From the IMG/VR virus record IMGVR_UViG_3300034104_003960, positions 1 through 24,769 of that record: a DNA stretch of 24,769 bases, one strand, 5' to 3'. A program made the translations under genes and the position numbers. The notes under the pieces were generated by a model. That model had not been told where the DNA came from. It did not search any database and was given only the letters and a program-made list of their open reading frames with translations. Position 1 is the first letter of the stretch. Each line of letters begins with the position of its first letter. This stretch comes from a virus. Positions 7,171 through 14,725 of the stretch are shown one piece after another.

Positions 7171-7174
7171 GACA
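7167..7174 (+). promoter_or_regulatory. TTTTGACA motif merged with the terminator tail
   Basis: The TTGACA core at 7169 begins 22 bases before the ATG at 7191. Because it starts within the T-run of the capsid terminator, only read-through or newly started transcripts would carry the whole motif. Confidence 0.5.
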
Positions 7175-7190
7175 TGCACGCGCATTCAGA

Positions 7191-7520
7191 ATGACCCCCG
7201 CCGCGATCAACGCCTTCCGCCTCAAATCGGCGGCAGTTCAAAACGAGGCACACGGCGTCACGGTTCGTTTCCGAAATGCCGACATCAAGGTGGTGATTTC
7301 CACCGTGCGACTTTCGCTCTCGCTCGAGCTTGGCGGCAATGCCCAAGGCGGTGAGTACACCGTGCGTTTTCTCGGCTCCACTCTCACCACCTCACCCACA
7401 CGCGGCGAGCAACTCACCTTCGGTGGTCGCAAGTACACTATCACTGAGGTCCGCGATGCCATCAGCACGCCGGGCGAGCATGTCGTGACGATTCACCCTG
7501 GCTCAATTTCCACCCTATGA
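7191..7520 (+). CDS. Putative head-completion or stopper protein
   Basis: This 109-residue protein is predicted to be mostly beta: VTVRFRNADIKVVISTVRLSLSLELGG, then LTFGGRKYTITEVRDAISTPGEHVVTIHPG. Small beta-barrel stopper proteins of the lambda gpFII type have this size, position (just after the capsid) and a similar GGRKYTITEV-like strand. They close the head and dock the tail. No catalytic motif is visible and homology is not proven. Its stop overlaps the start of the next gene (ATGA, 7517-7520). Confidence 0.5.
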   Translation: MTPAAINAFRLKSAAVQNEAHGVTVRFRNADIKVVISTVRLSLSLELGGNAQGGEYTVRFLGSTLTTSPTRGEQLTFGGRKYTITEVRDAISTPGEHVVTIHPGSISTL

Positions 7521-7918
7521 ACCTTTTGATTGAGCAATCCGTGCGCGACTGGCTCGCCGACCTCGAGGCCTTCGAAGGCATCGCCATTCATTGCGGCCAG
7601 AGTGACGAAGAAATCCCCAACGATGCGCCGCTCATCATGGTCGCCTGCGAGGACATCAACACACCTGCGCCCACGCTCTACATCGCCACCGTGCGGCTGA
7701 TCGTCAGCACGCCCTCCGTCATGGCCGATGCGCTCACCGATCACCGCAATCTTGTGGCGAGCCTACGCAGCACCCTCAACGACGCCGAGACCATGGCCGA
7801 CTTTTTTCCCGAAGGCATCACCTGCGCCGGCGCGTCCATCAACACATGGAACGAGTCGCAGAGCAACGACCGCTGGATGTCGCAAGTGAACCTCACACTA
7901 GGCATGGTCGAGGGATAA
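7517..7918 (+). CDS. Putative tail terminator or minor tail protein (gpU-like position)
   Basis: This 133-residue protein combines helices at the N-terminus (LIEQSVRDWLADLEAFEGIAIHCG) with strands (APTLYIATVRLIVSTPS, WMSQVNLTLGMVEG). Its pattern, of short helices and then a strand-rich half closing with a tail-tube-like strand, and its place between the connector and the tube gene suit the tail terminator, which caps tail-tube growth and joins the head. Translation is probably coupled to the preceding gene through the ATGA overlap. Confidence 0.5.
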   Translation: MNLLIEQSVRDWLADLEAFEGIAIHCGQSDEEIPNDAPLIMVACEDINTPAPTLYIATVRLIVSTPSVMADALTDHRNLVASLRSTLNDAETMADFFPEGITCAGASINTWNESQSNDRWMSQVNLTLGMVEG

Positions 7919-7939
7919 TCGCGCAACGCGATTTGACAC
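7917..7939 (+). promoter_or_regulatory. Stem-loop fused to the TTTGACAC motif before the tail tube gene
   Basis: A perfect 7-bp stem (AATCGCG 7917-7923, CGCGATT 7927-7933, loop CAA) runs straight into TGACAC, so the motif's Ts are part of the stem. The TTGACA core at 7933 is 35 bases before the ATG at 7968, or 14 before an in-frame GTG at 7947. Either way the spacing differs from the 19-22 seen elsewhere. Confidence 0.5.
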
Positions 7940-7967
7940 GCGGGCAGTGGGAGACCCCCACAATACC

Positions 7968-8339
7968 ATGCCCGCCACCATCTACAAAGCATCGTCCGTC
8001 TCTTCAGTTGAGTTCGGCATCACCAACGAGACCGGCATCTTGCTCAGCTCGTTTTCGCGCAATGTCACCGCCAACAAGTCCGAGCTTCGCGACGCGGAAG
8101 GTGAAGTTGTCGCCGTCGCTATCACCGGCAAGCAAGCCGAGATCACCCTCGAAGGCACGCTGAACGGCAGCGCGACGATGCAAGTCGGCAACCTGCTCAC
8201 ACTGTCCAACGACATCGACAAGTACGGCCTCGCAGACGGCACCGTGATCGTCAACTCGGTGCAGGAGAAGTCTGCCGCCGGTGAGTTCAAGACCATCTCG
8301 GTCAGCGCCACTCAGTACAGCGCGACGATGGAGGACTAA
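7968..8339 (+). CDS. Major tail (tube) protein
   Basis: This 123-residue protein has the alternating strand pattern and Ser/Thr/Val-rich composition of siphophage tube subunits (SSFSRNVTANKSELRDAEGEVVAVAITGKQAEITLEGTLNG...). The ITLEGTL strand near the middle and the final strand EFKTISVSATQYSATMED are typical for the fold. It precedes the tail chaperones and tape measure, the canonical place, and a strong terminator follows. I prefer the ATG at 7968 because MPATIYK matches the start style of another tail gene here (MPAIIYQ at 12980). A GTG at 7947 would add seven residues. Confidence 0.75.
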   Translation: MPATIYKASSVSSVEFGITNETGILLSSFSRNVTANKSELRDAEGEVVAVAITGKQAEITLEGTLNGSATMQVGNLLTLSNDIDKYGLADGTVIVNSVQEKSAAGEFKTISVSATQYSATMED

Positions 8340-8364
8340 GCGCCACGCGCCTCTACCCGCCGAC

Positions 8365-8395
8365 GGCTCCCCGGCTAATGGGAGCCAATTTTTTT
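8365..8395 (+). terminator. Intrinsic terminator after the tail tube gene
   Basis: A perfect 7-bp stem (GGCTCCC 8365-8371, GGGAGCC 8380-8386), an 8-base loop, then AATTTTTTT. It is followed by ACACATT and the next ATG at 8403. It probably lowers expression of the minor tail genes relative to the tube protein. Confidence 0.85.
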
Positions 8396-8402
8396 ACACA
8401 TT

Positions 8403-8798
8403 ATGGACCACACAGAACTATTCCACACTAGCAACCTCAAGCTCGCTGCGACGCTCGCCACCCTTGGCTTTGATCCGCACGAAGCACCCGTCACGCGACA
8501 AGTCCGCAGCGACGGCAACGAGACCACCATCTTCTGGTTCAAGGCTTCACACCCGCACAACGGAGAGAGCGCCTTCGATGTTTTCCAGAAGTTCACCAAG
8601 CGTGCCGAGTTTTTCGCCGAGAGCGATCCCGAGCACCCGATCAACTACATGCGCGCGGTCCTTCAAAACCGCGACGAGTTCATCGATCTGATCCGCAACA
8701 CGCCGCGCGATGTCGTCATCGAGCGCAATGGCCGGCGGATCGCGATCCGCGAAACCGCCTCGGAAGAGACGAAGAAGAAGTTCGCTGCGCTGCTCTGA
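8403..8798 (+). CDS. Hypothetical protein between tail tube and tail chaperone genes
   Basis: This 131-residue protein begins MDHTELFHTSNLKLAATLATLGFDPHEAPVTRQ and has a central TTIFWFKASHP strand and helical charged stretches (RDEFIDLIRNTPRDVVIERNGRRIAIRETASEETKKKF). I do not recognise it with confidence. The opening pattern (target of two short helices, then a Phe-Trp-Phe strand) recalls small phage proteins that compare two short forms of a substrate, but this is only a resemblance. The leader is the end of the tail tube terminator, and the start lies 8 bases after its T-run. Confidence 0.7.
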   Translation: MDHTELFHTSNLKLAATLATLGFDPHEAPVTRQVRSDGNETTIFWFKASHPHNGESAFDVFQKFTKRAEFFAESDPEHPINYMRAVLQNRDEFIDLIRNTPRDVVIERNGRRIAIRETASEETKKKFAALL

Positions 8799-8818
8799 TC
8801 TCCAACCCCCACACATAT

Positions 8819-9217
8819 ATGAAAAAAGACACGAAAATTGAACTAGTAAAAGATGACGAAGTCCTGCGCGAGCAGGGCATGACCAGTGGGCCTGCTAAGG
8901 CGAGCCGCTGGGAGCTGCGCACCACCGCCGCCACCGAGGTGAGCTGGATGCAGCGCAACAAGGTGTTGCAACCGGAGATGGACATCCTATGGCGCGCCAG
9001 TGCCTTCGCCTACATCCACGAGGCACCCCGCGTCGAGATCCGCAAGGTGATCAATGACCACGACACCTTCATCGAAGCAGTCGACCGCTGGATGGACAAA
9101 AACGACCCATCCTCAAACGAGATCAAGGAGCTCGCGACGCTCATGAACTCACGCATCGAGGAATGGTTCGCCAGCTCAAGCGAGCAAGAAAACTCAGCCT
9201 CAGCGCCGGGAAACTGA
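8819..9217 (+). CDS. Tail assembly chaperone, gpG-like (unshifted product)
   Basis: This 132-residue protein lies directly before the tape measure neighbourhood in the place of lambda G. It is helical and charged, with a conserved-looking stretch VSWMQRNKVLQPEMDILWRASAFAYIHEAPRVEIRKVINDHDTFIEAVDRWMDK and a low-complexity, polar end (SSSEQENSASAPGN). Tail chaperones coat the tape measure protein while the tube polymerises. The last codons before the stop form the slippery heptamer GGGAAAC, so a minority of ribosomes should continue into the gpT-like frame (9214-9447). The leader is A/C-rich (CCAACCCCCACACATAT), without Shine-Dalgarno. Confidence 0.8.
   Translation: MKKDTKIELVKDDEVLREQGMTSGPAKASRWELRTTAATEVSWMQRNKVLQPEMDILWRASAFAYIHEAPRVEIRKVINDHDTFIEAVDRWMDKNDPSSNEIKELATLMNSRIEEWFASSSEQENSASAPGN
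9208..9214 (+). promoter_or_regulatory. Programmed -1 frameshift site GGGAAAC
   Basis: In the gpG-like frame the last codons read CCG GGA AAC TGA. GGGAAAC fits the X XXY YYZ rule exactly and the stop follows at once. A -1 slip lets both tRNAs re-pair and reads GGG AAA CTG AAC into the open downstream frame. Lambda uses GGGAAAG in the same gene. Confidence 0.9.
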
Positions 9218-9447
9218 ACAGCCCCGGTTGGCTCGCAGGCTATGCCTGGCGGATCGCATCCATCACCGGCTGGGGCTACCGCGAGATCATGGAAGACCTG
9301 CCGTTCGCGGCAGGCTTGCAGATCCTCCATGCGGAGGACTACGCCCACAATCGCCAGCGAATATGGTCGAGAAACAAGGCTGTGTCCGAATTTGACTCTC
9401 TGGAGTTGATTGAAGACGCATTCGAGAAATTAACGCCATGCCAATGA
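9214..9447 (+). CDS. Frameshift extension of the tail chaperone, gpT-like
   Basis: After the -1 slip, translation continues for 77 residues (LNSPGWLAGYAWRIASITGWGYREIMEDLPFAAGLQ...) to the TGA at 9445-9447, giving a fusion of about 209 residues. The frame is open upstream to about 9163, but no convincing independent start is present. The only ATG (9163) would read basic residues on top of the end of gpG. In lambda the longer G-T fusion bridges the tape measure and the tail tube, and its ratio to gpG is critical. The aromatic-rich GYAWRIASITGWGYREIME segment is the likely T domain core. Confidence 0.85.
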   Translation: MNSPGWLAGYAWRIASITGWGYREIMEDLPFAAGLQILHAEDYAHNRQRIWSRNKAVSEFDSLELIEDAFEKLTPCQ

Positions 9448-10289
9448 CCGCCTACACGAATGACATCGAGGATATGCTGGATAAATACCAGCAGGTCAGC
9501 GGTCGCTCGGTGCGCGATCTCGTGCGGGCCTACGCTCGCCTGGCTTGCGTTCAACTCGCCAATCGAACACAGGCGTTCACGACCGGCCCGAGCGATGGGC
9601 CTGCCGCTCTGGATCGCCAGTCGAAGACGGTATCTTTCGACATCAAGAAAGTCATCAAGGACAAAGAAAGCCTGCGCGAGCGTTTTGAGAAATCGGTTCA
9701 AGATGAAAAAATCCGAGATCGATTGGTCAAGGTGTTGAACGCAGGCCGTTATGACATCCTAGCCAAGATCATGGTCAATATCGGCATGATTCACAGTGAG
9801 TCGGATTTCATCAAGATCGCAGGTGTTTCATCAGCGAAAACCGCGCACACGCAGCACATCAAAAGAAAAAGCGGTCGAACGAACTTACCACCCGGCAAAG
9901 TCTACCTGAGCACCGGCGAGCTCGAGAGCTACATCGAAGAGGTCTCAAAGCGCATCGGCTACGCTAAGGGCGGATGGGCAGAGTGTGCGCGTGAGATCGG
10001 TGGCATTAGCGGCGATGGTGCTCGCGGAATCCCCGCCTATGCCAAACGGCACAAGGGCAAGAATTTCAGCGTCAGCGACCGTTCGAACGACAAGGATGAG
10101 CCGCATTTCACAATGACCAACTCCACCCCCTACATCCGCAAGCTATTGGACCAGAGGCAAGAAATGGCGGCGATGAACATCGCCCGTGAGCGCATGATCA
10201 AGTCACTTGAGAAGATTTTCCAAGCAGCCGCCAAGAAAGGCTCTGACATTCCAGCCACCACAAAAAAAGAAACTGATTCAGCCGTATGA
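9438..10289 (+). CDS. Putative minor tail protein before the tape measure
   Basis: This 283-residue protein is not recognised with certainty. It opens with helices (TNDIEDMLDKYQQVSGRSVRDLVRAYARLACVQLANRTQAF). A middle charged region with LDRQSKTVSFDIKKVIKDKESLRERF and a Gly-rich segment AKGGWAECAREIGGISGDGARGIPAYAKRHKG follow. It ends with helices close to the tape measure start. Its C-terminal half, with a GxxPxYAKRHKG-like pattern and a TMTNSTPYIRK turn, resembles phage minor tail proteins of the HK97 gp10/lambda Z type, but it lies after the chaperones, not before the tube. ATG 9438 or 9444 (ATGA overlap with the T frame) can be the start. It overlaps the tape measure start by 4 bases. Confidence 0.6.
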   Translation: MPMTAYTNDIEDMLDKYQQVSGRSVRDLVRAYARLACVQLANRTQAFTTGPSDGPAALDRQSKTVSFDIKKVIKDKESLRERFEKSVQDEKIRDRLVKVLNAGRYDILAKIMVNIGMIHSESDFIKIAGVSSAKTAHTQHIKRKSGRTNLPPGKVYLSTGELESYIEEVSKRIGYAKGGWAECAREIGGISGDGARGIPAYAKRHKGKNFSVSDRSNDKDEPHFTMTNSTPYIRKLLDQRQEMAAMNIARERMIKSLEKIFQAAAKKGSDIPATTKKETDSAV

Positions 10290-12961
10290 GCGATTCCACA
10301 GTAAAATTTGGAGCAGAGGATGTCGGGCTCGAGAAAACCCTGAAGAAGCTTCAGGAAGAGCTCGGAGGCCTCCAAGACAAGGTGAAGTCCGGTGACCTAT
10401 CGATGTCGGAGCTCGAGAGCACCATGAAGCGCATCGGACAGGTCGAGTCGCTTGAGAAGCGCCTCAAAGGCATGGGCGGTGAGGCGGCTCAGACATCACC
10501 AAAGATCAACGAGCTTGGCGATCAAGCAAGGACCATGGGCAAGAAAGCCGAGGACGCTGGAGAACGCGGTCACTTGAGTCTCGGCAAGATCGGTGCAGCG
10601 GCAGGCGTGGCAGGCGCTGCGTTCGCCGCTGGCATGAAGGTGATGGAGTTGGCAGCCGCAGCGACAAGAGCCGTCATCGATAGCTTCGGGGAAGCACTCG
10701 ACCTCGGCGGCAGGCTCTCGGACCTCAAAGCCCGCACCGGCGAAACGGCTGGGCAACTCCTTCTCCTCGAGCGCGCCTTTGATAATACAGGCGTCGGGGC
10801 GGAGAAGGTTGGCACCGTCATCAACAAACTGCAAAACTTCATGCAGGACGCTGCCAATGGCGGTGATAAGCAAACAGCAGCAATGGCTCAGCTGGGGATC
10901 ACATTGCAAGAGCTTCAAGGCAAAACACCGATCGAGCAGATGCGGATATTTGCAGAGAGGATCGCAGCGATTGAAGATCCCACACAAAGAGTCGCAGTCG
11001 CTTCCGATGTGTTTGGCACGAAACTAGGTGGCTCGCTTCTTCCGATTCTCACCAGTTTTTCAGGGGAGCTCAGAAACGCACAGGATGAACTTGGATCGAT
11101 GACCAAGATCATGGATCAAAACAGCGATGTATTCGATACCATCGGCGACAAGTTCGAGATCATTAAAGGCAAGCTCATGGAGTTCGCCGCAGGCGTGATG
11201 TCGAGAGCGCTCCCAGCACTCGAGCTCTTCACCACCGCCTTCTCAAAATTCGATGCCGCAGGTTTCGGTCAACGCCTTGCTGATGCGTTCATTGGTGGCA
11301 GGGAGGCGATGAATGGATTTTCTAAAGCACTGGAGGCTCTCAAGGTTGGAAACCTATCTCTTGCTTTTGAAATAGCTTTTGCTTCGGTGCTTCTTCAAAC
11401 AAAGCAAACAGCCAACGAGATTTACAAGAATTTCGTCGCCTCACTAAAAGCCGTCGGCGGGTTCATCGTCGAAGTGTTAGGACCGGATAGCACCATTTGG
11501 TCGATGATCTCGATGCAATTCGAAAAACTCGGCCTAGGTGTCGAACTTTCGTTCAAGCGCTCCGTGAAATCGATCATGGAAGCCACAGGGCTTTTTAGCA
11601 CTGATACCATCAAGGCGATCCAAGAAAGCATAGATGTAACCTCAGACAGCATTAGCAGTCTCGAGTATCTAATGAAGGCCAGCGCCGGAACCATAAAAAC
11701 CGACTTCAAAAACGCAGCTTCAGCATTCCCTGAAGAGTTTAAGCGTGCATACGGTGAAATAAATCCGATCTTTGATGTACAGCAAGACATCCAGAAAGTC
11801 TCTGACCTCACATCGAAACTTGCAGAGCAACAAATTTTCGGCGAAGAAGCCGTCAAAACAACCCAAGAGCTTCGCACATCGCTCAAGGAAATGCAGGATG
11901 AGTCATTGTCTCCATTGCAGCAGGTTTTTGCGGCAGTCGGAGGCACAGCTAAAAACTTCTCCGATGCAATGCTCAACCTCGGAAATAATATCCGAGCGGT
12001 TCCAGATGAAAAAAACATCGGGATCAAAATGAATGGCGCTGATAAAGCGGAAGCTGAGATCAAAAGAGTAAGCAATGCGCTGGACGGAATGCCCAATCAG
12101 AAAACCGTGGAACTTGCACTTGATGCAGGTTCTTTCAACAACCTCGCAGAACTCAAAAAAGAGCTCGATTTTTTCCCAGATTCCAAACAGATAAAACTGG
12201 TTTTGGAAAAAACCGGGCTCAGTCTTGAGGAGTTAAAGGAGCAGATCAACGGAATCCCTGAAGAAAAAAGAGCTAAAATCGCAATCGAGGCAACCGGCAT
12301 TGATGACCTTGGGAAAGCTCGCGACATCCTCAATGCCATTGAAGACAAATCGATCGAGGCCGCCGCAAAAGCCATAGGTGTCGACGATATAGCTGAGCTG
12401 GAAAGCAGGCTCAATGGTGTGCCAGATCAAAAAACGGCTGAGCTCGCGATGAAGATCACGGGCAAGGATAGCATTGAAGAAGCGGCCAAAGCGCTCGAAT
12501 CATTCCCAGGCACAAAAGATGCAAGGTTACTGATTGAGACTTCAGGCCTTTCATCCGTAACGGAGGTAAGAAAGATGCTCGATGGTATTCCCAACGAAAA
12601 GCAAACCAAACTGGCTGTCGAAGCGAGTGGATTGAAAAGCGTCGAAGACCTCAAGAAAGCCATCGATCTGATCCAAGACGGAACAGCCAAGATCGACGCC
12701 AACACATCGTCAGCGGACGCCAAGGTCAAAGAGCTTGATAATAGCATCAAAAAACTAGGCTCCGAGGCTGTGGAGGTAAATCTTAACGCCAGCGGCAGCG
12801 TCGAAAAAATTCGCTCGCAGCTCTCGAAAGAAATTGATCTTGGCCTCAGCAGTTCGAAAGGCACAGATATTCTGAATCAGATAAAGCCAGTAATCGAAGC
12901 AATCCGCGACCTTGTCACCAAACTTGAAAAGAAACTCCCGCAGTCAGCCCTCGGATACTAA
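10286..12961 (+). CDS. Tape measure protein
   Basis: This 891-residue protein sets tail length and is probably injected into the host envelope. It begins with charged coiled-coil-like sequence (residues 10-70) and a hydrophobic, Ala/Gly-rich stretch (101-128). Next comes a typical tape measure core, with LKARTGETAGQLLLLERAFDNTG (148-169) and EKVGTVINKLQNFMQDA, then ADVFGTKLGG-like phage core sequence near 239-249. Another hydrophobic patch lies at 385-398. Residues about 573-800 are an array of 28-residue repeats, followed by a helical C-terminus. No lytic or peptidase domain is visible. The start overlaps the preceding stop (ATGA), and no terminator follows. Confidence 0.92.
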   Translation: MSDSTVKFGAEDVGLEKTLKKLQEELGGLQDKVKSGDLSMSELESTMKRIGQVESLEKRLKGMGGEAAQTSPKINELGDQARTMGKKAEDAGERGHLSLGKIGAAAGVAGAAFAAGMKVMELAAAATRAVIDSFGEALDLGGRLSDLKARTGETAGQLLLLERAFDNTGVGAEKVGTVINKLQNFMQDAANGGDKQTAAMAQLGITLQELQGKTPIEQMRIFAERIAAIEDPTQRVAVASDVFGTKLGGSLLPILTSFSGELRNAQDELGSMTKIMDQNSDVFDTIGDKFEIIKGKLMEFAAGVMSRALPALELFTTAFSKFDAAGFGQRLADAFIGGREAMNGFSKALEALKVGNLSLAFEIAFASVLLQTKQTANEIYKNFVASLKAVGGFIVEVLGPDSTIWSMISMQFEKLGLGVELSFKRSVKSIMEATGLFSTDTIKAIQESIDVTSDSISSLEYLMKASAGTIKTDFKNAASAFPEEFKRAYGEINPIFDVQQDIQKVSDLTSKLAEQQIFGEEAVKTTQELRTSLKEMQDESLSPLQQVFAAVGGTAKNFSDAMLNLGNNIRAVPDEKNIGIKMNGADKAEAEIKRVSNALDGMPNQKTVELALDAGSFNNLAELKKELDFFPDSKQIKLVLEKTGLSLEELKEQINGIPEEKRAKIAIEATGIDDLGKARDILNAIEDKSIEAAAKAIGVDDIAELESRLNGVPDQKTAELAMKITGKDSIEEAAKALESFPGTKDARLLIETSGLSSVTEVRKMLDGIPNEKQTKLAVEASGLKSVEDLKKAIDLIQDGTAKIDANTSSADAKVKELDNSIKKLGSEAVEVNLNASGSVEKIRSQLSKEIDLGLSSSKGTDILNQIKPVIEAIRDLVTKLEKKLPQSALGY
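12002..12685 (+). repeat. Array of 28-residue repeats in the tape measure
   Basis: About eight to nine degenerate repeats with the pattern (I/V/F)P(D/N)xKxxxLxxExxGxxsxxELkkxLdx. Repeat marks (Pro or its counterpart) fall at residues 573, 603, 631, 658, 686, 713, 741, 769 and 797, spaced 30, 28, 27, 28, 27, 28, 28 and 28. The DNA repeats are diverged, so this is an old expansion held at protein level. Confidence 0.85.
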
Positions 12962-12979
12962 CAATCACCACATCACCAA

Positions 12980-13801
12980 ATGCCAGCGATCATCTACCAG
13001 AAAACACCGGGCGGGCTCTTCGCGACCGGCGAGCGCACGGTTTCGACTTTCCCCAGCGGCCTCATCCGCGTCGACCAGACATTCATCTGCCCGACATCAG
13101 ACGCCGCCACTCACCGCGCGGCACTCGCTGTCGGTAATGACATGCCCGGCGACAGCGCGCCAGCGATAGACGGCCTTAAGATTTTTCCCGAGCCGCAAGA
13201 GAAGAAACGAGACAACGGTTTCACCGAGTTTATTGTTAGTGCATATGGGAGGGTTTCCACTAACGTCACTATCAATGAATCAATAAAAACATTTAGATAC
13301 AGAAATTACTTTTACACTTGGAAGACAATAGACATGATTTATGTAATTCAAGCGTCAGAAAATTTGATAAGATTACCAGAAGTATCACCATCTATTTTGG
13401 TACAAGATATTGATTGGAATGTTTCTTTCGATCTTAAAACCAACGGTGATACTTTGTTGAGTCAAACAATAAATCTTACTGATTATTATAATCCTACTTT
13501 TGTTTTTGCCTTTATTGGAACTGGCACTGTCACCATATCAGGTTCGGGTGTTCCAAACGCCACGACGATAACAGGAATCGGGCCAAACAAAGTAATAAAA
13601 CAAACCGTGGATCGCTCCGGCGCATCGGGCAGTGTGATTGAAATTGCTGTTTCCGGAGATGTAAGGCTCGCAGCACTTAAAAAGTCAATCACTGAACCTC
13701 CTTTAAGAGAAATATCACGAGGTTCCTGGTTGGCCGCGGGCACCCAAAGAACAAATTTTGGGACATTCAATGAGATTGCGGTTAGTTATAGAAGTTATTG
13801 A
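12980..13801 (+). CDS. Distal tail protein candidate with AT-rich middle
   Basis: This 273-residue protein directly follows the tape measure, in the position of distal tail or tip proteins. It opens MPAIIYQKTPGG and is rich in strands throughout. No motif identifies it. The segment coded at about 13225-13520 (residues 82-180: RNYFYTWKTIDMIYVIQASENLIRL...) is AT-rich, with 18 of 60 G or C bases at 13321-13380, and uses codons unlike the flanks. Both ends of the gene are GC-rich. That looks like a swapped module, common in receptor-contact proteins. The leader is A/C-rich (AACAATCACCACATCACCAA). Confidence 0.65.
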   Translation: MPAIIYQKTPGGLFATGERTVSTFPSGLIRVDQTFICPTSDAATHRAALAVGNDMPGDSAPAIDGLKIFPEPQEKKRDNGFTEFIVSAYGRVSTNVTINESIKTFRYRNYFYTWKTIDMIYVIQASENLIRLPEVSPSILVQDIDWNVSFDLKTNGDTLLSQTINLTDYYNPTFVFAFIGTGTVTISGSGVPNATTITGIGPNKVIKQTVDRSGASGSVIEIAVSGDVRLAALKKSITEPPLREISRGSWLAAGTQRTNFGTFNEIAVSYRSY

Positions 13802-13807
13802 TTTGCC

Positions 13808-14083
13808 ATGTCCGACCTCAAACTACCAGTCAACTTCGAAGAGAAGGCCAAGCTGCCGCCTGCGGCCAATGGCACGGGCTATCCGTACCGGATCTCGGCG
13901 TCGGATTTGATGAAGAACTTCACTTACGCTGCGCTCGACGCCCATGAGGACTGGATTGAAGATGTTGGAGTTTCCCAATACACTGGCCGCAAGCTCAAGC
14001 TGCCTCAACTACCCGGCAGCGGCACGCATGTGCTCGGCTGCATCGACGGTGAAATCCAATGGATCGGAACGGAATCCTGTTAA
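13808..14083 (+). CDS. Small hypothetical virion-region protein
   Basis: This 91-residue protein has MSDLKLPVNFEEKAKLPPAANGTGYPYRISASDLMKNF, then a beta-rich end (RKLKLPQLPGSGTHVLGCIDGEIQWIGTESC). The last part (THVLGCIDGEIQWI) reads like the end of a beta-sandwich seen in tail-fibre-type proteins, but I cannot assign a family. It lies within the distal tail cluster, 6 bases after the previous stop and 3 bases before the next start, so it is co-transcribed and possibly translated by reinitiation. Confidence 0.65.
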   Translation: MSDLKLPVNFEEKAKLPPAANGTGYPYRISASDLMKNFTYAALDAHEDWIEDVGVSQYTGRKLKLPQLPGSGTHVLGCIDGEIQWIGTESC

Positions 14084-14086
14084 TCC

Positions 14087-14725
14087 ATGGCCACGATCAA
14101 ATACCAAGAGGATGCGCAGGGGAACAAGAAGGTGATCATTTCGGTTGTCGGCAGCGAAACCAAGGTTAGTTGCGAATGCTGTTCCTCATGTCTTGCTTAT
14201 CCTGCTTACCCAGTTGAGGTTGGAATCGATGAGGATGGCAATCCGACATTTGACCAATGGACTGCCGATTCAGCGAACCTTCCTGACTCAATCAATTTCT
14301 TTGGCACTACGCTATCTAAGAGCGGCACGAGTTACGGCAACACAACCAATGGCGTTTTTCTTGAGGGTGAAAAGTGGGCGGTTTACCGCAACGGAGTAAG
14401 AACCATAAAAGACCATTTGATTTCGGGCGGAATCAAAGATTTGTTTTTGGATCAGTATACCGCGACTTGGCCGAAACTCGACGAAACCGAAAACTATACC
14501 GTCACCTTGATTCGCACTGGCTGCAACACTTGGGATGCTCCATTCATTGCGGATGGGTGCGGTGCTGGTGGTGCTGAATTAGAAATTAGCGATCTTGGAT
14601 GGAGTTTTACTGTTCTCTCGCTAACCTCAGGTGGCGGCCCATGTTATGGATATGGAGATGGAAAATACCCAGACTACCCGCAAAATGACCCAACTGGAAC
14701 ATGGAATGAGGTTACCATTTCATGA
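14087..14725 (+). CDS. Hypothetical distal tail-region protein with Cys cluster
   Basis: This 212-residue protein has a short N-terminal strand region, then a compact cysteine cluster CECCSSC (about residues 29-35), which could bind metal or form disulphides. A long strand- and aromatic-rich body follows (FFGTTLSKSGTSYGN..., EKWAVYRNGVRTIKDHLISGGIKDLF, NYTVTLIRTGCNTWDAPF), and the end is Gly/Tyr-rich (GGGPCYGYGDGKYPDYPQ). The body looks like a secreted or surface-exposed beta domain. It is not recognised as a known family. Its stop overlaps the next start (ATGA, 14722-14725). Confidence 0.65.
   Translation: MATIKYQEDAQGNKKVIISVVGSETKVSCECCSSCLAYPAYPVEVGIDEDGNPTFDQWTADSANLPDSINFFGTTLSKSGTSYGNTTNGVFLEGEKWAVYRNGVRTIKDHLISGGIKDLFLDQYTATWPKLDETENYTVTLIRTGCNTWDAPFIADGCGAGGAELEISDLGWSFTVLSLTSGGGPCYGYGDGKYPDYPQNDPTGTWNEVTIS

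Noticed and set aside
9185-9192. CAAGAAAA as an alternative slippery site
   Set aside because: In phase the P-site codon GAA would have to re-pair with AGA, which fails. GGGAAAC at 9208 fits exactly.
9163-9217. Independent gpT-like gene starting at ATG 9163
   Set aside because: Its first codons overlap the gpG-like gene and give unlikely basic sequence, and the GGGAAAC site explains entry into this frame.
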